A stretch of 64,000 nucleotides of DNA from JALYLC01 sp963743275. Lineage in GTDB: Bacteria; Actinomycetota; Thermoleophilia; Gaiellales; JALYLC01. The notes beneath the pieces are model-generated. The model was not told where the DNA came from. It made no database searches and saw only the letters and a list, made by a program, of their open reading frames with translations. Shown piece after piece: positions 24,806 through 33,600 of the stretch (positions within the stretch are counted from its first letter, which is position 1; each line of letters begins with the position of its first letter). A program made the translations under genes and the position numbers. The DNA is taken from positions 133,251-197,250 of the forward strand of contig CAVUPB010000003.1 in NCBI GenBank assembly GCA_963743275.1, written 5' to 3'.

Positions 24806-24993
24806 CGCGGCAGCGTAGCCCGGATGGGGTCGGGCAATCCGGGCCAGAGGCCGCCGCGCTTGCCCGGACGGGGCCTTGGTATCCTGCCGGCGTTGGCCCC
24901 AACTCCTGGCTGGCGATGCTTTCCCAAACACCTGGAAGGCCATGGATGACGACGCGTGCGGCGTCGCCACCATCTGCTGCCGGGAGTTGCCAC

Positions 24994-25380
24994 GTGGAGA
25001 ACGAGTCACGCGATTCGGTCGGCGCTCATGCGTCGCGCGAGTCCGAGTGCCAGTGCCGCATCCGCGATGCGAACGAGGCCGCGGAGCGCACGTGCGCGAG
25101 CTCGCGGGCCGGCGCGCCCATGGCAGTGCGCTGCGAGTGCGGCGATCCCGCCTGCCGGGCGCGTGTGACGCTCACGCGCAGCGAGTACGAAGCCGTACGG
25201 GCCTACGGGAGCCGCTTCGTCGTCGGCATCAACCACGAGAACCCCGAGAGCGCGTGCGTCCTGTGCGAGTACGCCGAGTTCGCGGTCATCGACGTCGTCG
25301 CCGCCGGCGCCCGTTACCACGTCCTCGCACGCAACCCCCGGCACGCCTGGACCGGCGCCGGCGATCGGAGCACCCGATGA
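24994..25380 (+). CDS. Cys-rich conserved protein paired with ANTAR regulator
   Basis: A 128-residue protein read from GTG 24994, with GGGAG about 8 nt upstream. The first half is charged with SRESECQCRIRDANEAAER; the second has CECGDPACRARVTLTRSEYE, a C-x-C-x4-C cluster that could hold zinc, then YGSRFVVGINHENPES and a beta-rich end. Similar proteins occur widely in Thermoleophilia and other actinobacteria beside signalling genes; their function is not known to me. The 4-nt ATGA overlap with the ANTAR gene argues that the products work together. Confidence 0.7.
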   Translation: MENESRDSVGAHASRESECQCRIRDANEAAERTCASSRAGAPMAVRCECGDPACRARVTLTRSEYEAVRAYGSRFVVGINHENPESACVLCEYAEFAVIDVVAAGARYHVLARNPRHAWTGAGDRSTR

Positions 25381-25976
25381 GCGACCGTTCCCTGCGCGTC
25401 CTCATCGCCAACGAGCGCGAGGACCGCATCGCGCTCGTGACGAGGCTCGTCGCCGGGCTCGGGCACGTGGTGATCGCGGGCTCGACGAACGTCGCCGAGG
25501 TCGGGGCGCTCACGTCCAACGAGCACCCCGACGTGGCGCTCGTCGGCCTCGGCTCGAGCTCGTCCCACGCGCTCGAGCTGATCGAGCGGATCGTGCGCGA
25601 GGCCGATTGCCCGGTGATCGCGGTGCTCGAGGGGCGCGACTCCGAGTTCGTCAACGAGGCCGCGAAGCGCGGGGTGTTCGCCTACATCGTCGACGGCTCG
25701 CCCGACGAGCTGCAGAGCGCGCTCGACATCACGCTCCGGCGCTTCGCCGAGTACCACAACCTGCAGGGTGCGTTCGGGCGCCGGGCGCAGACCGAGCGCG
25801 CGAAGGGGATCATCATGGAGCGCTTCCAGGTCGACGAGCGCCGCGCGTTCGAGCTGCTGCGCGAGCATGCGCGGCACAGCGGCCAGAAGCTCGTGCACGT
25901 CGCCGAGGCGGTGCTCGACGGGCACCTGCTGCTGCCGCCCCGGCGGGCCGGCGCGCCCGACGATCGTGCCAAATAA
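25377..25976 (+). CDS. ANTAR-domain regulator with degenerate receiver domain
   Basis: A 199-residue protein of PdtaR-like layout. Residues 1-120 have the receiver fold (LRVLIANEREDRIALVTRL), but where the phosphoacceptor Asp should be the sequence reads PDVALVGLGSSSS, and the conserved Lys position reads FAYIVDG. The domain is therefore a pseudo-receiver by sequence. Residues 135-185 form the ANTAR RNA-binding helices (TERAKGIIMERFQVDERRAF, then LVHVAEAVLDG). ANTAR proteins bind tandem RNA hairpins and prevent termination. The upstream coupled Cys-rich protein is a candidate sensor partner (inference). Confidence 0.87.
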   Translation: MSDRSLRVLIANEREDRIALVTRLVAGLGHVVIAGSTNVAEVGALTSNEHPDVALVGLGSSSSHALELIERIVREADCPVIAVLEGRDSEFVNEAAKRGVFAYIVDGSPDELQSALDITLRRFAEYHNLQGAFGRRAQTERAKGIIMERFQVDERRAFELLREHARHSGQKLVHVAEAVLDGHLLLPPRRAGAPDDRAK

Positions 25977-26156
25977 TACTAAGCTGCGGCCCCGGTGCTA
26001 CGCTCCGCCTGTCGGCCCGAACCTCCCGGTCGTCACTCGTCGCCCCAGAACCGGCGGCGACCGCCCGCAGCTCGTGCGGGCGCGCTGAGAGACGACCCGA
26101 CCCGGGAGGTGGGAGATGACGACTGCGACAGCCGGCTTCCGGGCGAAGCGGGCGCC

Positions 26157-26411
26157 ATGAGCGTCCGTCCCGTCAACCCGCTGGTGCGCTGCCCGCGCTG
26201 CAGCAGCCGCCTGATCACGCCGACGCACACGGACGCATGCCGCGACGGCGTCATCGTCGACCGGCGCTGCCCCGAGTGCGACCACCGCGACCGCATCGTC
26301 ACGACGGCGTTCGCCGCCGCGGTGTGGGCCCGCCACGAGGCGCGGGTCGCCTCGAGCCTGTGCGCGCTCGCCGACGCGCTGGCCGACGGCGCCCCCGTCG
26401 AGATCCCCTAG
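26157..26411 (+). CDS. Small zinc-ribbon protein
   Basis: An 84-residue protein with two Cys pairs, VRCPRCSSRLITP and DRRCPECDHRDR, about 26 residues apart, which form a zinc ribbon. A C-terminal helix rich in Ala follows. Such proteins are common near ANTAR genes in these bacteria and may bind nucleic acid; no function is assigned. The ATG at 26157 opens the conserved part. The 180-nt gap upstream holds no other gene that I can support. Confidence 0.7.
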   Translation: MSVRPVNPLVRCPRCSSRLITPTHTDACRDGVIVDRRCPECDHRDRIVTTAFAAAVWARHEARVASSLCALADALADGAPVEIP

Positions 26412-26445
26412 CCGGCCCCGCGCGCGGGTCTCGTACGCCGCCGGT

Positions 26446-27483
26446 CTACGCCGACGGGCCGAGCACCGCCCGGCGCAGCAGATCCTCGAGCTCGGCCAGG
26501 GCCGGCCGGCGCGGGCGCTCCGGCAGCTCCGGCGCCGCGGCGGCCGCGGCCCGGAGCGCGTCCTCCTCGCTCAGCCCGAGCTCGCCCAGCGACGCCGGCG
26601 TTCCCAGGTCGCGCGCGAGCGCCGTGATCCCGCCTGCGGCGTCGCCGGCGCCGAGCGCCGCCGCGATGCGCCGCTCCGCCTCGGGCGCCGCGGGCAACAG
26701 GTACGCGGCGGTGTACGGGAGCAGCGCGGCGTGCAGCTCCGCATGCGGCAGGTCGAACATCCCGCCGAGCACGTGGCAGAGCTTGTGGTGGAGCGCACCG
26801 CCCGCGGCGAACGCCTCGCCGGCCAGCCACGCGCCGGCGAGCGCCGTCGCGCGGCTCGCGGGATCGCGCGGGCTGCGCAGGGACGCGCGCACGCCCGCGG
26901 CGAGGCGGCGCAGGCCCTCGCTCGCCGCGCTCTCGGTCAGCGGCGTCGCGCCCGGCGCCCAGAACGCCTCGACGCAGTGGGCGACCGCGTTCATGCCGCT
27001 CGCCGCCGTGACGGCCGCCGGGAGGTCGTAGGTCAGCTCGGGGTCGTAGACGACGAGGCGCGGCGCGACGCCCGGCTCGCGGCCGGTCGTCTTGCGGCCG
27101 TCCTCGGTCATGCCCCAGACGGCCGTCAGCTCGGAGCCCGCGTACGTCGTCGCGACGGCCGCGATCGGCAGCCCGTGCGTGAGCGCGACGGCCTTGGCCA
27201 GGCCGACCGCCGAGCCGCCGCCGATCGCGACGAGACAGTCGGCGCCCGTCTCCGCAGCTCGGGCCCGCGCCGCCTCGGCATGTGCCACGGGAACGTGCAC
27301 GCGGACGCCGACGATGCTGCTGCCGGCGCCGAGCGCGGCGATGAGCTGCTCGGCATGGATCGCCTGCGACCGGCCGGCGACGACGAGCGGCCGCTCCAGC
27401 CCGAGCCGGGCGAGCTCGGCCGGCAGCTCGCCGATCGCGCCGGCGCCGAAGACGACCCTGCGCGCGATCGTCTCGTGGATCAC
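26446..27483 (-). CDS. Maleylacetate reductase-like iron-containing alcohol dehydrogenase
   Basis: A 345-residue enzyme of the Fe-ADH family. VVFGAGAIGELPAEL opens it, GGGSAVGLAKAVAL is the nucleotide loop, and GGALHHKLCHVLGGMFDLPH with HAELHAALLPY matches the maleylacetate reductase signature. It would reduce maleylacetate to 3-oxoadipate, the last special step of (chloro)catechol, resorcinol and hydroxyquinol degradation. Start is GTG 27483, one nt after the TetR gene's stop. The expected intradiol dioxygenase partner is not in the window. Confidence 0.83.
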   Translation of the reverse strand: MIHETIARRVVFGAGAIGELPAELARLGLERPLVVAGRSQAIHAEQLIAALGAGSSIVGVRVHVPVAHAEAARARAAETGADCLVAIGGGSAVGLAKAVALTHGLPIAAVATTYAGSELTAVWGMTEDGRKTTGREPGVAPRLVVYDPELTYDLPAAVTAASGMNAVAHCVEAFWAPGATPLTESAASEGLRRLAAGVRASLRSPRDPASRATALAGAWLAGEAFAAGGALHHKLCHVLGGMFDLPHAELHAALLPYTAAYLLPAAPEAERRIAAALGAGDAAGGITALARDLGTPASLGELGLSEEDALRAAAAAAPELPERPRRPALAELEDLLRRAVLGPSA

Positions 27484-27484
27484 G

Positions 27485-28144
27485 CTACGCCACGCGGCCG
27501 GGGTCGCCGGGCTCGTCGTGCTCTGCGCCGGCCTGCGCCGAGCGCACGAAGGCGTCCCACTCCGCGCGCGCGACGGGCGGCGCCGCAAGCTCGCGCGGTG
27601 GCCGCCCGCCGAGGCCGTCGAGTGCGAGCTCGACGTGGCGCTGCCAGATCGCGGGCGCGACGTCGTTGGACGCCTCGACGAGCACGGCGAGCGTCCACAG
27701 GAGCGCAAAGGCGTCCTCCGCCACCACATCCGCGCGCAGGGCCCCGTGGCGCTTCGCCGCCTCGACGAACTCCCCGATCAGCGCCCGCAGCTCGGCGCGC
27801 ACGGGCTCGGCCGCCGGCGCGTCCCAGCGGCAGTGACCGTGCACGCCGTCGCTCGCCAGCACCCGGGCGAACCCGCGCACGTAGGCGTGGAAGCGCTCGC
27901 CGTCCGGGTACTCCCGCTGCACCGAGCGCGCGAGCCGCAGCCCGCGCTCGAAGAACGGGTACGCGATCGCCTCGATCAGCGCCTGCCGGGACGGGAAGTG
28001 GCGGTAGACGGTGCCGATGCCGACGCCCGCGCGGCGCGCCACGTCGTGCATGCCGAGCGCCGAGCCGTGCCGGGCGTGCTCGTGCCGTGCCGCCGCGAGC
28101 ACGCGCTTGCGGTTGCGGGCCGCGTCGACGCGCTGGCGGCTCAA
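27485..28144 (-). CDS. TetR-family transcriptional regulator
   Basis: A 219-residue regulator. The HTH is ARNRKRVLAAARHEHARHG, MHDVARRAGVGIGTVYRHFPS, a textbook TetR pattern, followed by an all-helical ligand domain. The start is TTG 28144, which overlaps the stop of the MFS gene as TTGA; this 4-nt coupling decides the start. As the middle gene of the MFS-TetR-reductase operon it is expected to repress the promoter at 29674-29701, where an inverted repeat fills the spacer. The inducer is unknown, probably an aromatic compound or drug-like molecule. Confidence 0.88.
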   Translation of the reverse strand: MSRQRVDAARNRKRVLAAARHEHARHGSALGMHDVARRAGVGIGTVYRHFPSRQALIEAIAYPFFERGLRLARSVQREYPDGERFHAYVRGFARVLASDGVHGHCRWDAPAAEPVRAELRALIGEFVEAAKRHGALRADVVAEDAFALLWTLAVLVEASNDVAPAIWQRHVELALDGLGGRPPRELAAPPVARAEWDAFVRSAQAGAEHDEPGDPGRVA

Positions 28145-29631
28145 TGCAGGTGCTCCCCGATCGCAAGCCCCGCCTCGGCCGGCGCCATCTCGGTCGGATC
28201 GACGCTGAGCGTGTCGAACTCGTGACCCTCCGTCGGGCTGGCGCGATTCGCGCGCGCCGGCACGAACGCCGCCGCGACGCCGGCCAGCGCGAGCGCGACG
28301 CCGAGCACGATGAACGAGAGCTCGTAGCCATGCTCCTTCGGGAGCGCCCCGCCGACGATGCCCGCCGCGATGATCGAGGCCACGATCTGGCTCCCGATCG
28401 CGCCGCCGATCGTGCGCACGTTCGCGTTCATGCCGGTCGCCACGCCCGTCTGATCGCGCGGCACGGCCTCCACGACGAGGTTGGACATGGCCGAGAACGC
28501 GAAGCCGATGCCGAGCCCGGTCAGCGCCATCGCCACGTAGAAGTTCCACTCGCTGCCGTGCGCGACGGTCAGGAAGAGCATGCCGAGCGCGCTCAGAACC
28601 GACCCGGCGACGAGCGGCACCTTCGAGCCGAAGCGGGTCGCGAACGCACCCGTGAGGATGCCCGCGACGAGCATGGCGCCCGAGAGCGGCAGGATCGCGA
28701 GGCCCGACTGCGTGATCGACGCGCCGAATCCGTAGCCGGCGCTCGACGGCGTCTGCAGGAAGGCCGGCACGACGATCATGACGGAGTACATCCCGAAGCC
28801 GAACAGCATCGCCGAGATGTTCGTCCACCACACGGCCGGGATGCGCATCATGCGCACGTCGACGAGCGGCTGCTCGGCGCGCAGCTCCGTCGCGAGCCAG
28901 GCGGCGAAGAGCACGACCGCGCCGGCGAAGAGGCCGAGCACGCGCGCCGACCACCACCCCCAGTCCCCGCCCTCGCTGACGCCGAGCAGCAGGCAGACGA
29001 GCCAGCCGGAGAGCGTCAGCACGGCGAGCGGACCGATGCGCCCGGGCGCCTTGATGGGCGACTCGGGCACCCACAGGATCGTCGCGACGAACGCGATCGC
29101 GGTCATGGCCGCGGGGATCCAGAACAGCCAGTGGATCGAGAGGTTGTCGACGATCGGGCCGGCGATCACGATCGCCGTACCCGCGCCGATGCCGATCAGG
29201 GCGGAGAGCAGGCCGATCGCCCCGGCCACGCGCTCGCGCGGGAACTCGTCGCGCACGATGCTGAACGCGAGCGGGAAGATTGCGCCGCCGCCGCCCTGGA
29301 TGACGCGAGCCGCCAGCATCACGGGCACCGACGACGTGAGCGCCGCGAGCACCGATCCGACGATCAGCGACGCGAGCACGATCAGCAGCACGCGCTTCTT
29401 CCCGAACATGTCGCCGAGGCGCCCGAGCACCGGGGTGGCGACCGAGGCGCTGATGAGGTACGCCGTGAGCACCCAGGCCACCGTGGACTGGCTCGTGTGC
29501 AGCGCGTGGCCGATCTCGGGGAGCGCCGGCAGCACCATCGACTGCAGCAGGATGTAGGCCAGTGCCGAGAGCGAGAGCACGCCCAGCGTGAGCGTCGGAT
29601 GCTGGCGGTCGTGACTCTCGGCATGGGACAT
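28141..29631 (-). CDS. MFS transporter, DHA2 (14-helix) drug-efflux type
   Basis: A 496-residue transporter with 14 predicted membrane segments. Motif A after helix 2 reads GRLGDMFGKKRVLL, motif B is RVIQGGGGAIFPLAFSIVRD, and motif C-like GIGAGTAIVIAGP occurs in helix 5; together these mark the DHA2 proton antiporter family (EmrB/QacA-like). It would export a toxic hydrophobic compound. It begins the operon with the TetR and reductase genes. A GAGGAG Shine-Dalgarno lies about 10 nt upstream of the ATG at 29631, and the promoter at 29674-29701 is well formed. Confidence 0.92.
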   Translation of the reverse strand: MSHAESHDRQHPTLTLGVLSLSALAYILLQSMVLPALPEIGHALHTSQSTVAWVLTAYLISASVATPVLGRLGDMFGKKRVLLIVLASLIVGSVLAALTSSVPVMLAARVIQGGGGAIFPLAFSIVRDEFPRERVAGAIGLLSALIGIGAGTAIVIAGPIVDNLSIHWLFWIPAAMTAIAFVATILWVPESPIKAPGRIGPLAVLTLSGWLVCLLLGVSEGGDWGWWSARVLGLFAGAVVLFAAWLATELRAEQPLVDVRMMRIPAVWWTNISAMLFGFGMYSVMIVVPAFLQTPSSAGYGFGASITQSGLAILPLSGAMLVAGILTGAFATRFGSKVPLVAGSVLSALGMLFLTVAHGSEWNFYVAMALTGLGIGFAFSAMSNLVVEAVPRDQTGVATGMNANVRTIGGAIGSQIVASIIAAGIVGGALPKEHGYELSFIVLGVALALAGVAAAFVPARANRASPTEGHEFDTLSVDPTEMAPAEAGLAIGEHLH

Positions 29632-29673
29632 ACGGCGGGTGCTCCTCGATCGGCGCGCGGGCGATTTCGCGGG

Positions 29674-29701
29674 ACTATAGCGGAACCGGATTCCGTTTCC
29701 A
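29674..29701 (-). promoter_or_regulatory. Promoter with TetR-type operator in the spacer
   Basis: On the minus strand -35 TGGAAA (29696-29701), 16-nt spacer and -10 TATAGT (29674-29679). The spacer contains the palindrome CGGAA-N5-TTCCG at 29681-29695. A repressor bound there would block polymerase directly. Position and shape fit the TetR protein encoded second in the operon. Confidence 0.65.
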
Positions 29702-29746
29702 GGCCACGGGCGGCGCGGGTGCCCCGGCGCGTGCGATGATCGCCGC

Positions 29747-30850
29747 ATGTCCACTCCGGTCCGTGCCGCCGTGCTGCGCGCCCCCCACTCGCGGCTCTCG
29801 CTCGAGACGCTCGACCTGGCCGATCCCGGGCCCGGCGAGGTGCGCGTGCGCTACGGCGCAAGCGGCGTCTGCCACTCCGACCTGCACTGCATCGACGGCG
29901 AGTGGACGGTGCCGCTGCCGCTCGTGCTCGGTCACGAGGGCGCCGGGACGGTCGAGGCGATCGGGCCCGGCGTCGCCGGCCTGACGCCGGGCGACGCCGC
30001 GGTGCTGTCGTGGCGCTACGCCTGCGGCCACTGCCGCGCCTGCGTGCGCGGGCGCTCCTGGGCCTGCGCCGAGACGCGCATGGGCGACTGCACGCTCGAC
30101 GACGGCACGCTGCGCCTGCGCGCGGGCGACGGCGGCGACGTCTACCAGTACCTCTCGGTCGGGACGTTCGCCGAGGCGGCGGTGGTGCCCGCGTCGGCCG
30201 TCGTGCCGATTCCGGCGAGCGTGCCGGCCGAGGTCGCCTGCCTGATCGGGTGCTCGGTCACGACCGGCGTGGGCGCGGTGGTCAACACCGCGCGGGTCGA
30301 GCCCGGCGCGTCCGTGTGCGTGATCGGGTGCGGCGGCGTCGGCCTCTCGGTGATCATGGGCGCCGTGCTCGCCGGAGCGCATCCGATCATCGCCGTCGAC
30401 GTCGAGGACGCCAAGCTCGACCAGGCCCGCGACCTCGGCGCCACGCACGCCGTGCGCGGCGACGGCGACGTCGCGGCCGCGGTCCGCGCGATCGTCCCGG
30501 GTGGGGTCGACTACGCCTTCGAGGCCATCGGCCTGCGCCCGACGATCGAGCTGATGCCCGATCTCCTGTGCCTCGGAGGCGTCGCGGTCATGGTCGGCAT
30601 GACCGCCGAGGACGTCCGCGTCAGCTTCTCGGGCTTCGGCATGGCCGAGTTCGGCCACAGCGTGCTCGGCTCCAACTACGGCTCATCGGTGGCGCCGATC
30701 GACTTCCCGCGGATCGCCGCGCTCTACGAGGCCGGCAAGCTCCCGATCGACCGCCTGATCACCCGGCGCATCGCGCTCGACGAGGTCGACGAGGCCTTCG
30801 ACGACATGCGCGCCCGCCGCGGCGGCCGCGCCGTCATCGTCTACGGCTGA
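29747..30850 (+). CDS. Zinc-dependent alcohol dehydrogenase (MDR family)
   Basis: A 367-residue medium-chain dehydrogenase. The catalytic zinc ligands are in GVCHSDLHCIDG and GHEGAGTVEAIGPG; the structural zinc site is CGHCRACVRGRSWAC; and the NAD-binding loop is VIGCGGVGLSVIMGAVLAGA. It resembles class III/NDMA- or mycothiol-type alcohol dehydrogenases, oxidising alcohols to aldehydes with NAD. It is divergent from the MFS operon, and the two promoters share about 115 nt, so the TetR operator could influence both. ATG 29747 is the natural start. Confidence 0.9.
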   Translation: MSTPVRAAVLRAPHSRLSLETLDLADPGPGEVRVRYGASGVCHSDLHCIDGEWTVPLPLVLGHEGAGTVEAIGPGVAGLTPGDAAVLSWRYACGHCRACVRGRSWACAETRMGDCTLDDGTLRLRAGDGGDVYQYLSVGTFAEAAVVPASAVVPIPASVPAEVACLIGCSVTTGVGAVVNTARVEPGASVCVIGCGGVGLSVIMGAVLAGAHPIIAVDVEDAKLDQARDLGATHAVRGDGDVAAAVRAIVPGGVDYAFEAIGLRPTIELMPDLLCLGGVAVMVGMTAEDVRVSFSGFGMAEFGHSVLGSNYGSSVAPIDFPRIAALYEAGKLPIDRLITRRIALDEVDEAFDDMRARRGGRAVIVYG

Positions 30851-30866
30851 GGCGAGCCGCGAGCCG

Positions 30867-31385
30867 CTATCCGCTCGTGATCCGCACCGAGGAGATCGCA
30901 AACGGCGGCGGCCCCAGGAACGCGACGCCATGCGCCTCGGCCGCCGCCATCGTGCGCGCATGGTCCGGCTGTGGGGCTGCCGGCAGATCACGGCTCGAGG
31001 CGGGCTCGCCACCAGCGCGGAAGAAGCGGTCGTGCCCGCCGGGTGTGTTCATGACCAGGAAGCGCGCGCGCTCCGAGACGATGAGGAACGCATGCGGGAC
31101 GCCACGGCGGATCGCCATGGTCTGGCCGGCCTGTGCCCGCACCTCCTCCCCATCGACGTGGAAGAGGAGCTCTCCTTCGAGGATGTAGAACGTCTCGTGG
31201 CTGGGATCCGTATGGAGGCCGGTCGCACGACCCTCCGTCGACTCGACCTCGACCAGCGAGAACGCATCGTCGCTCCACTCGCCCGGCACCTTGATGTTCT
31301 GGAGCGCGCCGTTGAACCAGAGGGCTTCGCCTTCGCGCGGGGCGACGCTCAGCGTGGGCGTCTCGCCGGCGTTCGGGATGCTCAT
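30867..31385 (-). CDS. Cupin-domain dioxygenase-like protein
   Basis: A 172-residue protein with one well-formed cupin: GLHTDPSHETFYILEGELLFHVDG gives the two His and one Glu of motif 1 with metal-binding spacing, and RRGVPHAFLIVSE gives the His of motif 2. It resembles the quercetin 2,3-dioxygenase-like cupins of actinobacteria. A reaction cannot be assigned. GGAAGG lies about 6 nt before the ATG at 31385. It is divergent from a TetR gene, which probably regulates it through inverted repeats in the 73-nt gap. Confidence 0.87.
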   Translation of the reverse strand: MSIPNAGETPTLSVAPREGEALWFNGALQNIKVPGEWSDDAFSLVEVESTEGRATGLHTDPSHETFYILEGELLFHVDGEEVRAQAGQTMAIRRGVPHAFLIVSERARFLVMNTPGGHDRFFRAGGEPASSRDLPAAPQPDHARTMAAAEAHGVAFLGPPPFAISSVRITSG

Positions 31386-31405
31386 GCAACACCTTCCGTG
31401 TCTTG

Positions 31406-31437
31406 TGAGATCAGAGTCTCATGTTAGACTAGTGTCT
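31406..31437. promoter_or_regulatory. Operator region between cupin and TetR genes
   Basis: Two inverted repeats sit in the gap: TGAGA-N6-TCTCA at 31406-31421 and AGAC-TAGT-GTCT at 31426-31437. GTCTCATG also occurs twice as a direct repeat (31416-31423 and 31434-31441). A divergent promoter with a TetR operator is the natural reading; exact promoter elements are not clear. Confidence 0.5.
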
Positions 31438-31458
31438 CATGATGAGCATGTCAATCTC

Positions 31459-32064
31459 ATGAGTGGGCACGAGCGCGTTCACCAGAAGACCCGCACGCGC
31501 GATGCGCTGATTCGCGCTGCACGGCAACTGCTCGCAGAGGGCGGCGCCCCCACGGTCGAGCAGGTCGCGGCCACCGCATCGATCTCGCGTGCGACGGCCT
31601 ACCGCTATTTCCCGAACCAGCGCGCACTCCTCGTGGCGACCTATCCCGAAATCGCCGATCGCTCTCTGCTCGGCGACGCCCCGCCGGCTGATCCGGAGGC
31701 GCGCGTCGACATCGTCGCCGAGGCCCTCGCGCGCCAGGCGGTCGAGCACGAGCCGGAGCTGCGAACGATGCTGCGCCTTTCACTCGAGCCGGATGCACCG
31801 ACTCGAGCCGATCGTCCCTTTCGCGTCGGCAGGCGCATCACGTGGGTGGCCGACGCCCTGGCGCCGCTCCAGGGGCGCATGCCCGAGCGTGAGCTGCAGC
31901 GCCTGACTCTCGCGATCGCCTCGGCGGTCGGCATCGATGCCCTCGTGTGGCTGACCGACATCGCGCATCTGTCCCGGCCCGAAGCCGTCGACGTGATGCG
32001 CTGGTCCGCACGCGCTCTCCTCCAGGCGGCCCTCGCCGAGTGGCCGGCGCCCGTGTCCGGGTAA
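31459..32064 (+). CDS. TetR-family transcriptional regulator
   Basis: A 201-residue regulator with TRDALIRAARQLLAEGGAP and VEQVAATASISRATAYRYFPN as the HTH, followed by a helical effector domain. It is divergent from the cupin gene and likely controls both. The first ATG that gives the full HTH is at 31459; no Shine-Dalgarno sequence is apparent. The start region is more A/T-rich than its neighbours, which fits a regulated promoter area. Confidence 0.88.
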   Translation: MSGHERVHQKTRTRDALIRAARQLLAEGGAPTVEQVAATASISRATAYRYFPNQRALLVATYPEIADRSLLGDAPPADPEARVDIVAEALARQAVEHEPELRTMLRLSLEPDAPTRADRPFRVGRRITWVADALAPLQGRMPERELQRLTLAIASAVGIDALVWLTDIAHLSRPEAVDVMRWSARALLQAALAEWPAPVSG

Positions 32065-32123
32065 CGCTCGGACGCCGGGCTCCGCCTGGCCTGGGGCGAC
32101 GCGGCGGCGGCGTTCGAGCCGCC

Positions 32124-33539
32124 CTAGCCCGCGCTGAGCCGGGCGCCGGCCTCCTCGATCGCGTCGCAGAGCGCGCGTACGTCGTCCGCGTCGGTGCGCC
32201 ACGAGACGATCGCGACGCGCTGGCAGACGCCGCAGGCGAGCTGGGCGCCGGTGAAGAAGACGTCGCCTGCCGCCACGACGTCGGCCTGGATGCGGCGGTT
32301 GAGGTCGTCGAGCGCAGCGCCGTCGGGCCAGCCCTCGGGCCGGTAGCGGAAGCAGACCGTGTTGGTCGGCGCGGGCGCGGCCGGCTCGAGCCGGGGCGAG
32401 GCCTCGACCGCGCGCGCGAGCCCCTGTGCCAGCTCGCAGCAGCGCGTGACGAGATCGACCATGCCGTCGCGCCCGAGGAACTTGAGGGCGGCCCACACCG
32501 ACGCGCCGCGCCACGACCGGCTCGCCTCGATGCCGAGCTCGTGCAGGTTGGCGCCGGCGCCGGGCGTCAGATAGGCGGCACTGCCGGCGAACGCCTCCCT
32601 ATGCAGGGCGGCGTCCCGCAGCAGCACGAAGCCGACGCCGTTCGGGACGTTCAGCCACTTGTGCCCGTCGACGGCCAGGGAGTCGGCCCGCTCGAGCCCG
32701 GCGACGAGCGCCGCGGCCGGCTCCCAGAGCCGGAAGAACGCGCCGAACGCGCCGTCGGCGTGCAGCCACAGGCCGTGCTGCTCGCAGACGTCCGCGATCG
32801 CGGCGACGGAGTCGCAGGCGCCGGTGTTGACCGAGCCCACCATGGCGATTGCGATCGCCGGCTCGACGCCGTTCGCGCGGTCGCGCTCGATCGCCTCGGC
32901 GAGCAGGTCGACGCGCATCGCGTAGCGCTCGTCGATGGGGATGGTGCGCACGCACCCCGAGCCGAGGCCGAGCGTCCGCAGCGCCTTGTGGTCGGAGAGG
33001 TGGAGCTCCTCGGAGGCGTACACGGCGAGCTCGGGCAGCGCGCGCACGCCCTGCTCCATGACGTCCACGCCGTGCTTGCGCGCGAACCAGTGCCGCGCCA
33101 CGCCGAGTCCGATCGTGTTCGCCATCGTCGCGCCCGAGCCGAAGTAGCCCGACGCCGCGGGGAAGCCGAGCAGCTCGCCGAGCCAGCGGATCGTCACCTG
33201 CTCGAGCTCGACGCCGGCCGGGCCGAGCGGCCACATGCCGACGTTCTGGTCGACCGCGGCCGTCCAGGCCTCGACGATCGCCGCGGCCGGCAGCGAGCCG
33301 CCCGTGACGTAGCCGAAGTAGCGCCCGCCCGTGCCGCCGGCGAGACCGCCGGCCGAGCGCTCCTCGAGCTCGCCGAGGATCGACGCGAGCGGCGCGCCGT
33401 GCTCGGGCAGCGGCTCGTCGAAGCGCGCGGCGAGCTCGGCGCGGTCGATCGTGACGCCCGCCTGCGCAGGCGGATCGAGCGCTGCGCGGAAGCGCGCGGC
33501 GAAGTCGCGCACCGCCGCGTCGAGATCATCTGCGGCCAT
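32124..33539 (-). CDS. Pyridoxal-phosphate-dependent decarboxylase (group II, AADC/GAD-like)
   Basis: A 471-residue fold-type I PLP enzyme. Diagnostic parts are FGYVTGGSLPAAAIVEAW, SGYFGSGATMANTIGLGVA, LHADGAFGAFFRLW and the Schiff-base Lys in DSLAVDGHKWLNVP. It belongs with aromatic L-amino acid, glutamate and diaminobutyrate decarboxylases; the amino acid used cannot be predicted. GAGGGAG precedes the ATG at 33539. It is divergent from the creatininase gene and may act on related amino-acid catabolites. Confidence 0.88.
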   Translation of the reverse strand: MAADDLDAAVRDFAARFRAALDPPAQAGVTIDRAELAARFDEPLPEHGAPLASILGELEERSAGGLAGGTGGRYFGYVTGGSLPAAAIVEAWTAAVDQNVGMWPLGPAGVELEQVTIRWLGELLGFPAASGYFGSGATMANTIGLGVARHWFARKHGVDVMEQGVRALPELAVYASEELHLSDHKALRTLGLGSGCVRTIPIDERYAMRVDLLAEAIERDRANGVEPAIAIAMVGSVNTGACDSVAAIADVCEQHGLWLHADGAFGAFFRLWEPAAALVAGLERADSLAVDGHKWLNVPNGVGFVLLRDAALHREAFAGSAAYLTPGAGANLHELGIEASRSWRGASVWAALKFLGRDGMVDLVTRCCELAQGLARAVEASPRLEPAAPAPTNTVCFRYRPEGWPDGAALDDLNRRIQADVVAAGDVFFTGAQLACGVCQRVAIVSWRTDADDVRALCDAIEEAGARLSAG

Positions 33540-33600
33540 CGAGCTCCCTCTTGGTCGGGCCTGTTGCCGGGGCGGCACCGACGCGTCAGACTAGGCGATC

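Noticed and set aside
22034..24949. Plus-strand open frame of over 900 codons opposite xpk/ackA
   Set aside because: Antisense shadow of a highly conserved gene; its composition is Arg/Ala/Val-rich without any domain, as expected opposite a GC-rich gene.
33581..33600. Leaderless promoter before the creatininase gene
   Set aside because: ACTAGGCGATC resembles the pattern, but the hexamer would be only 3 nt from the GTG and ends in G, so it does not fit the rule seen at other genes.
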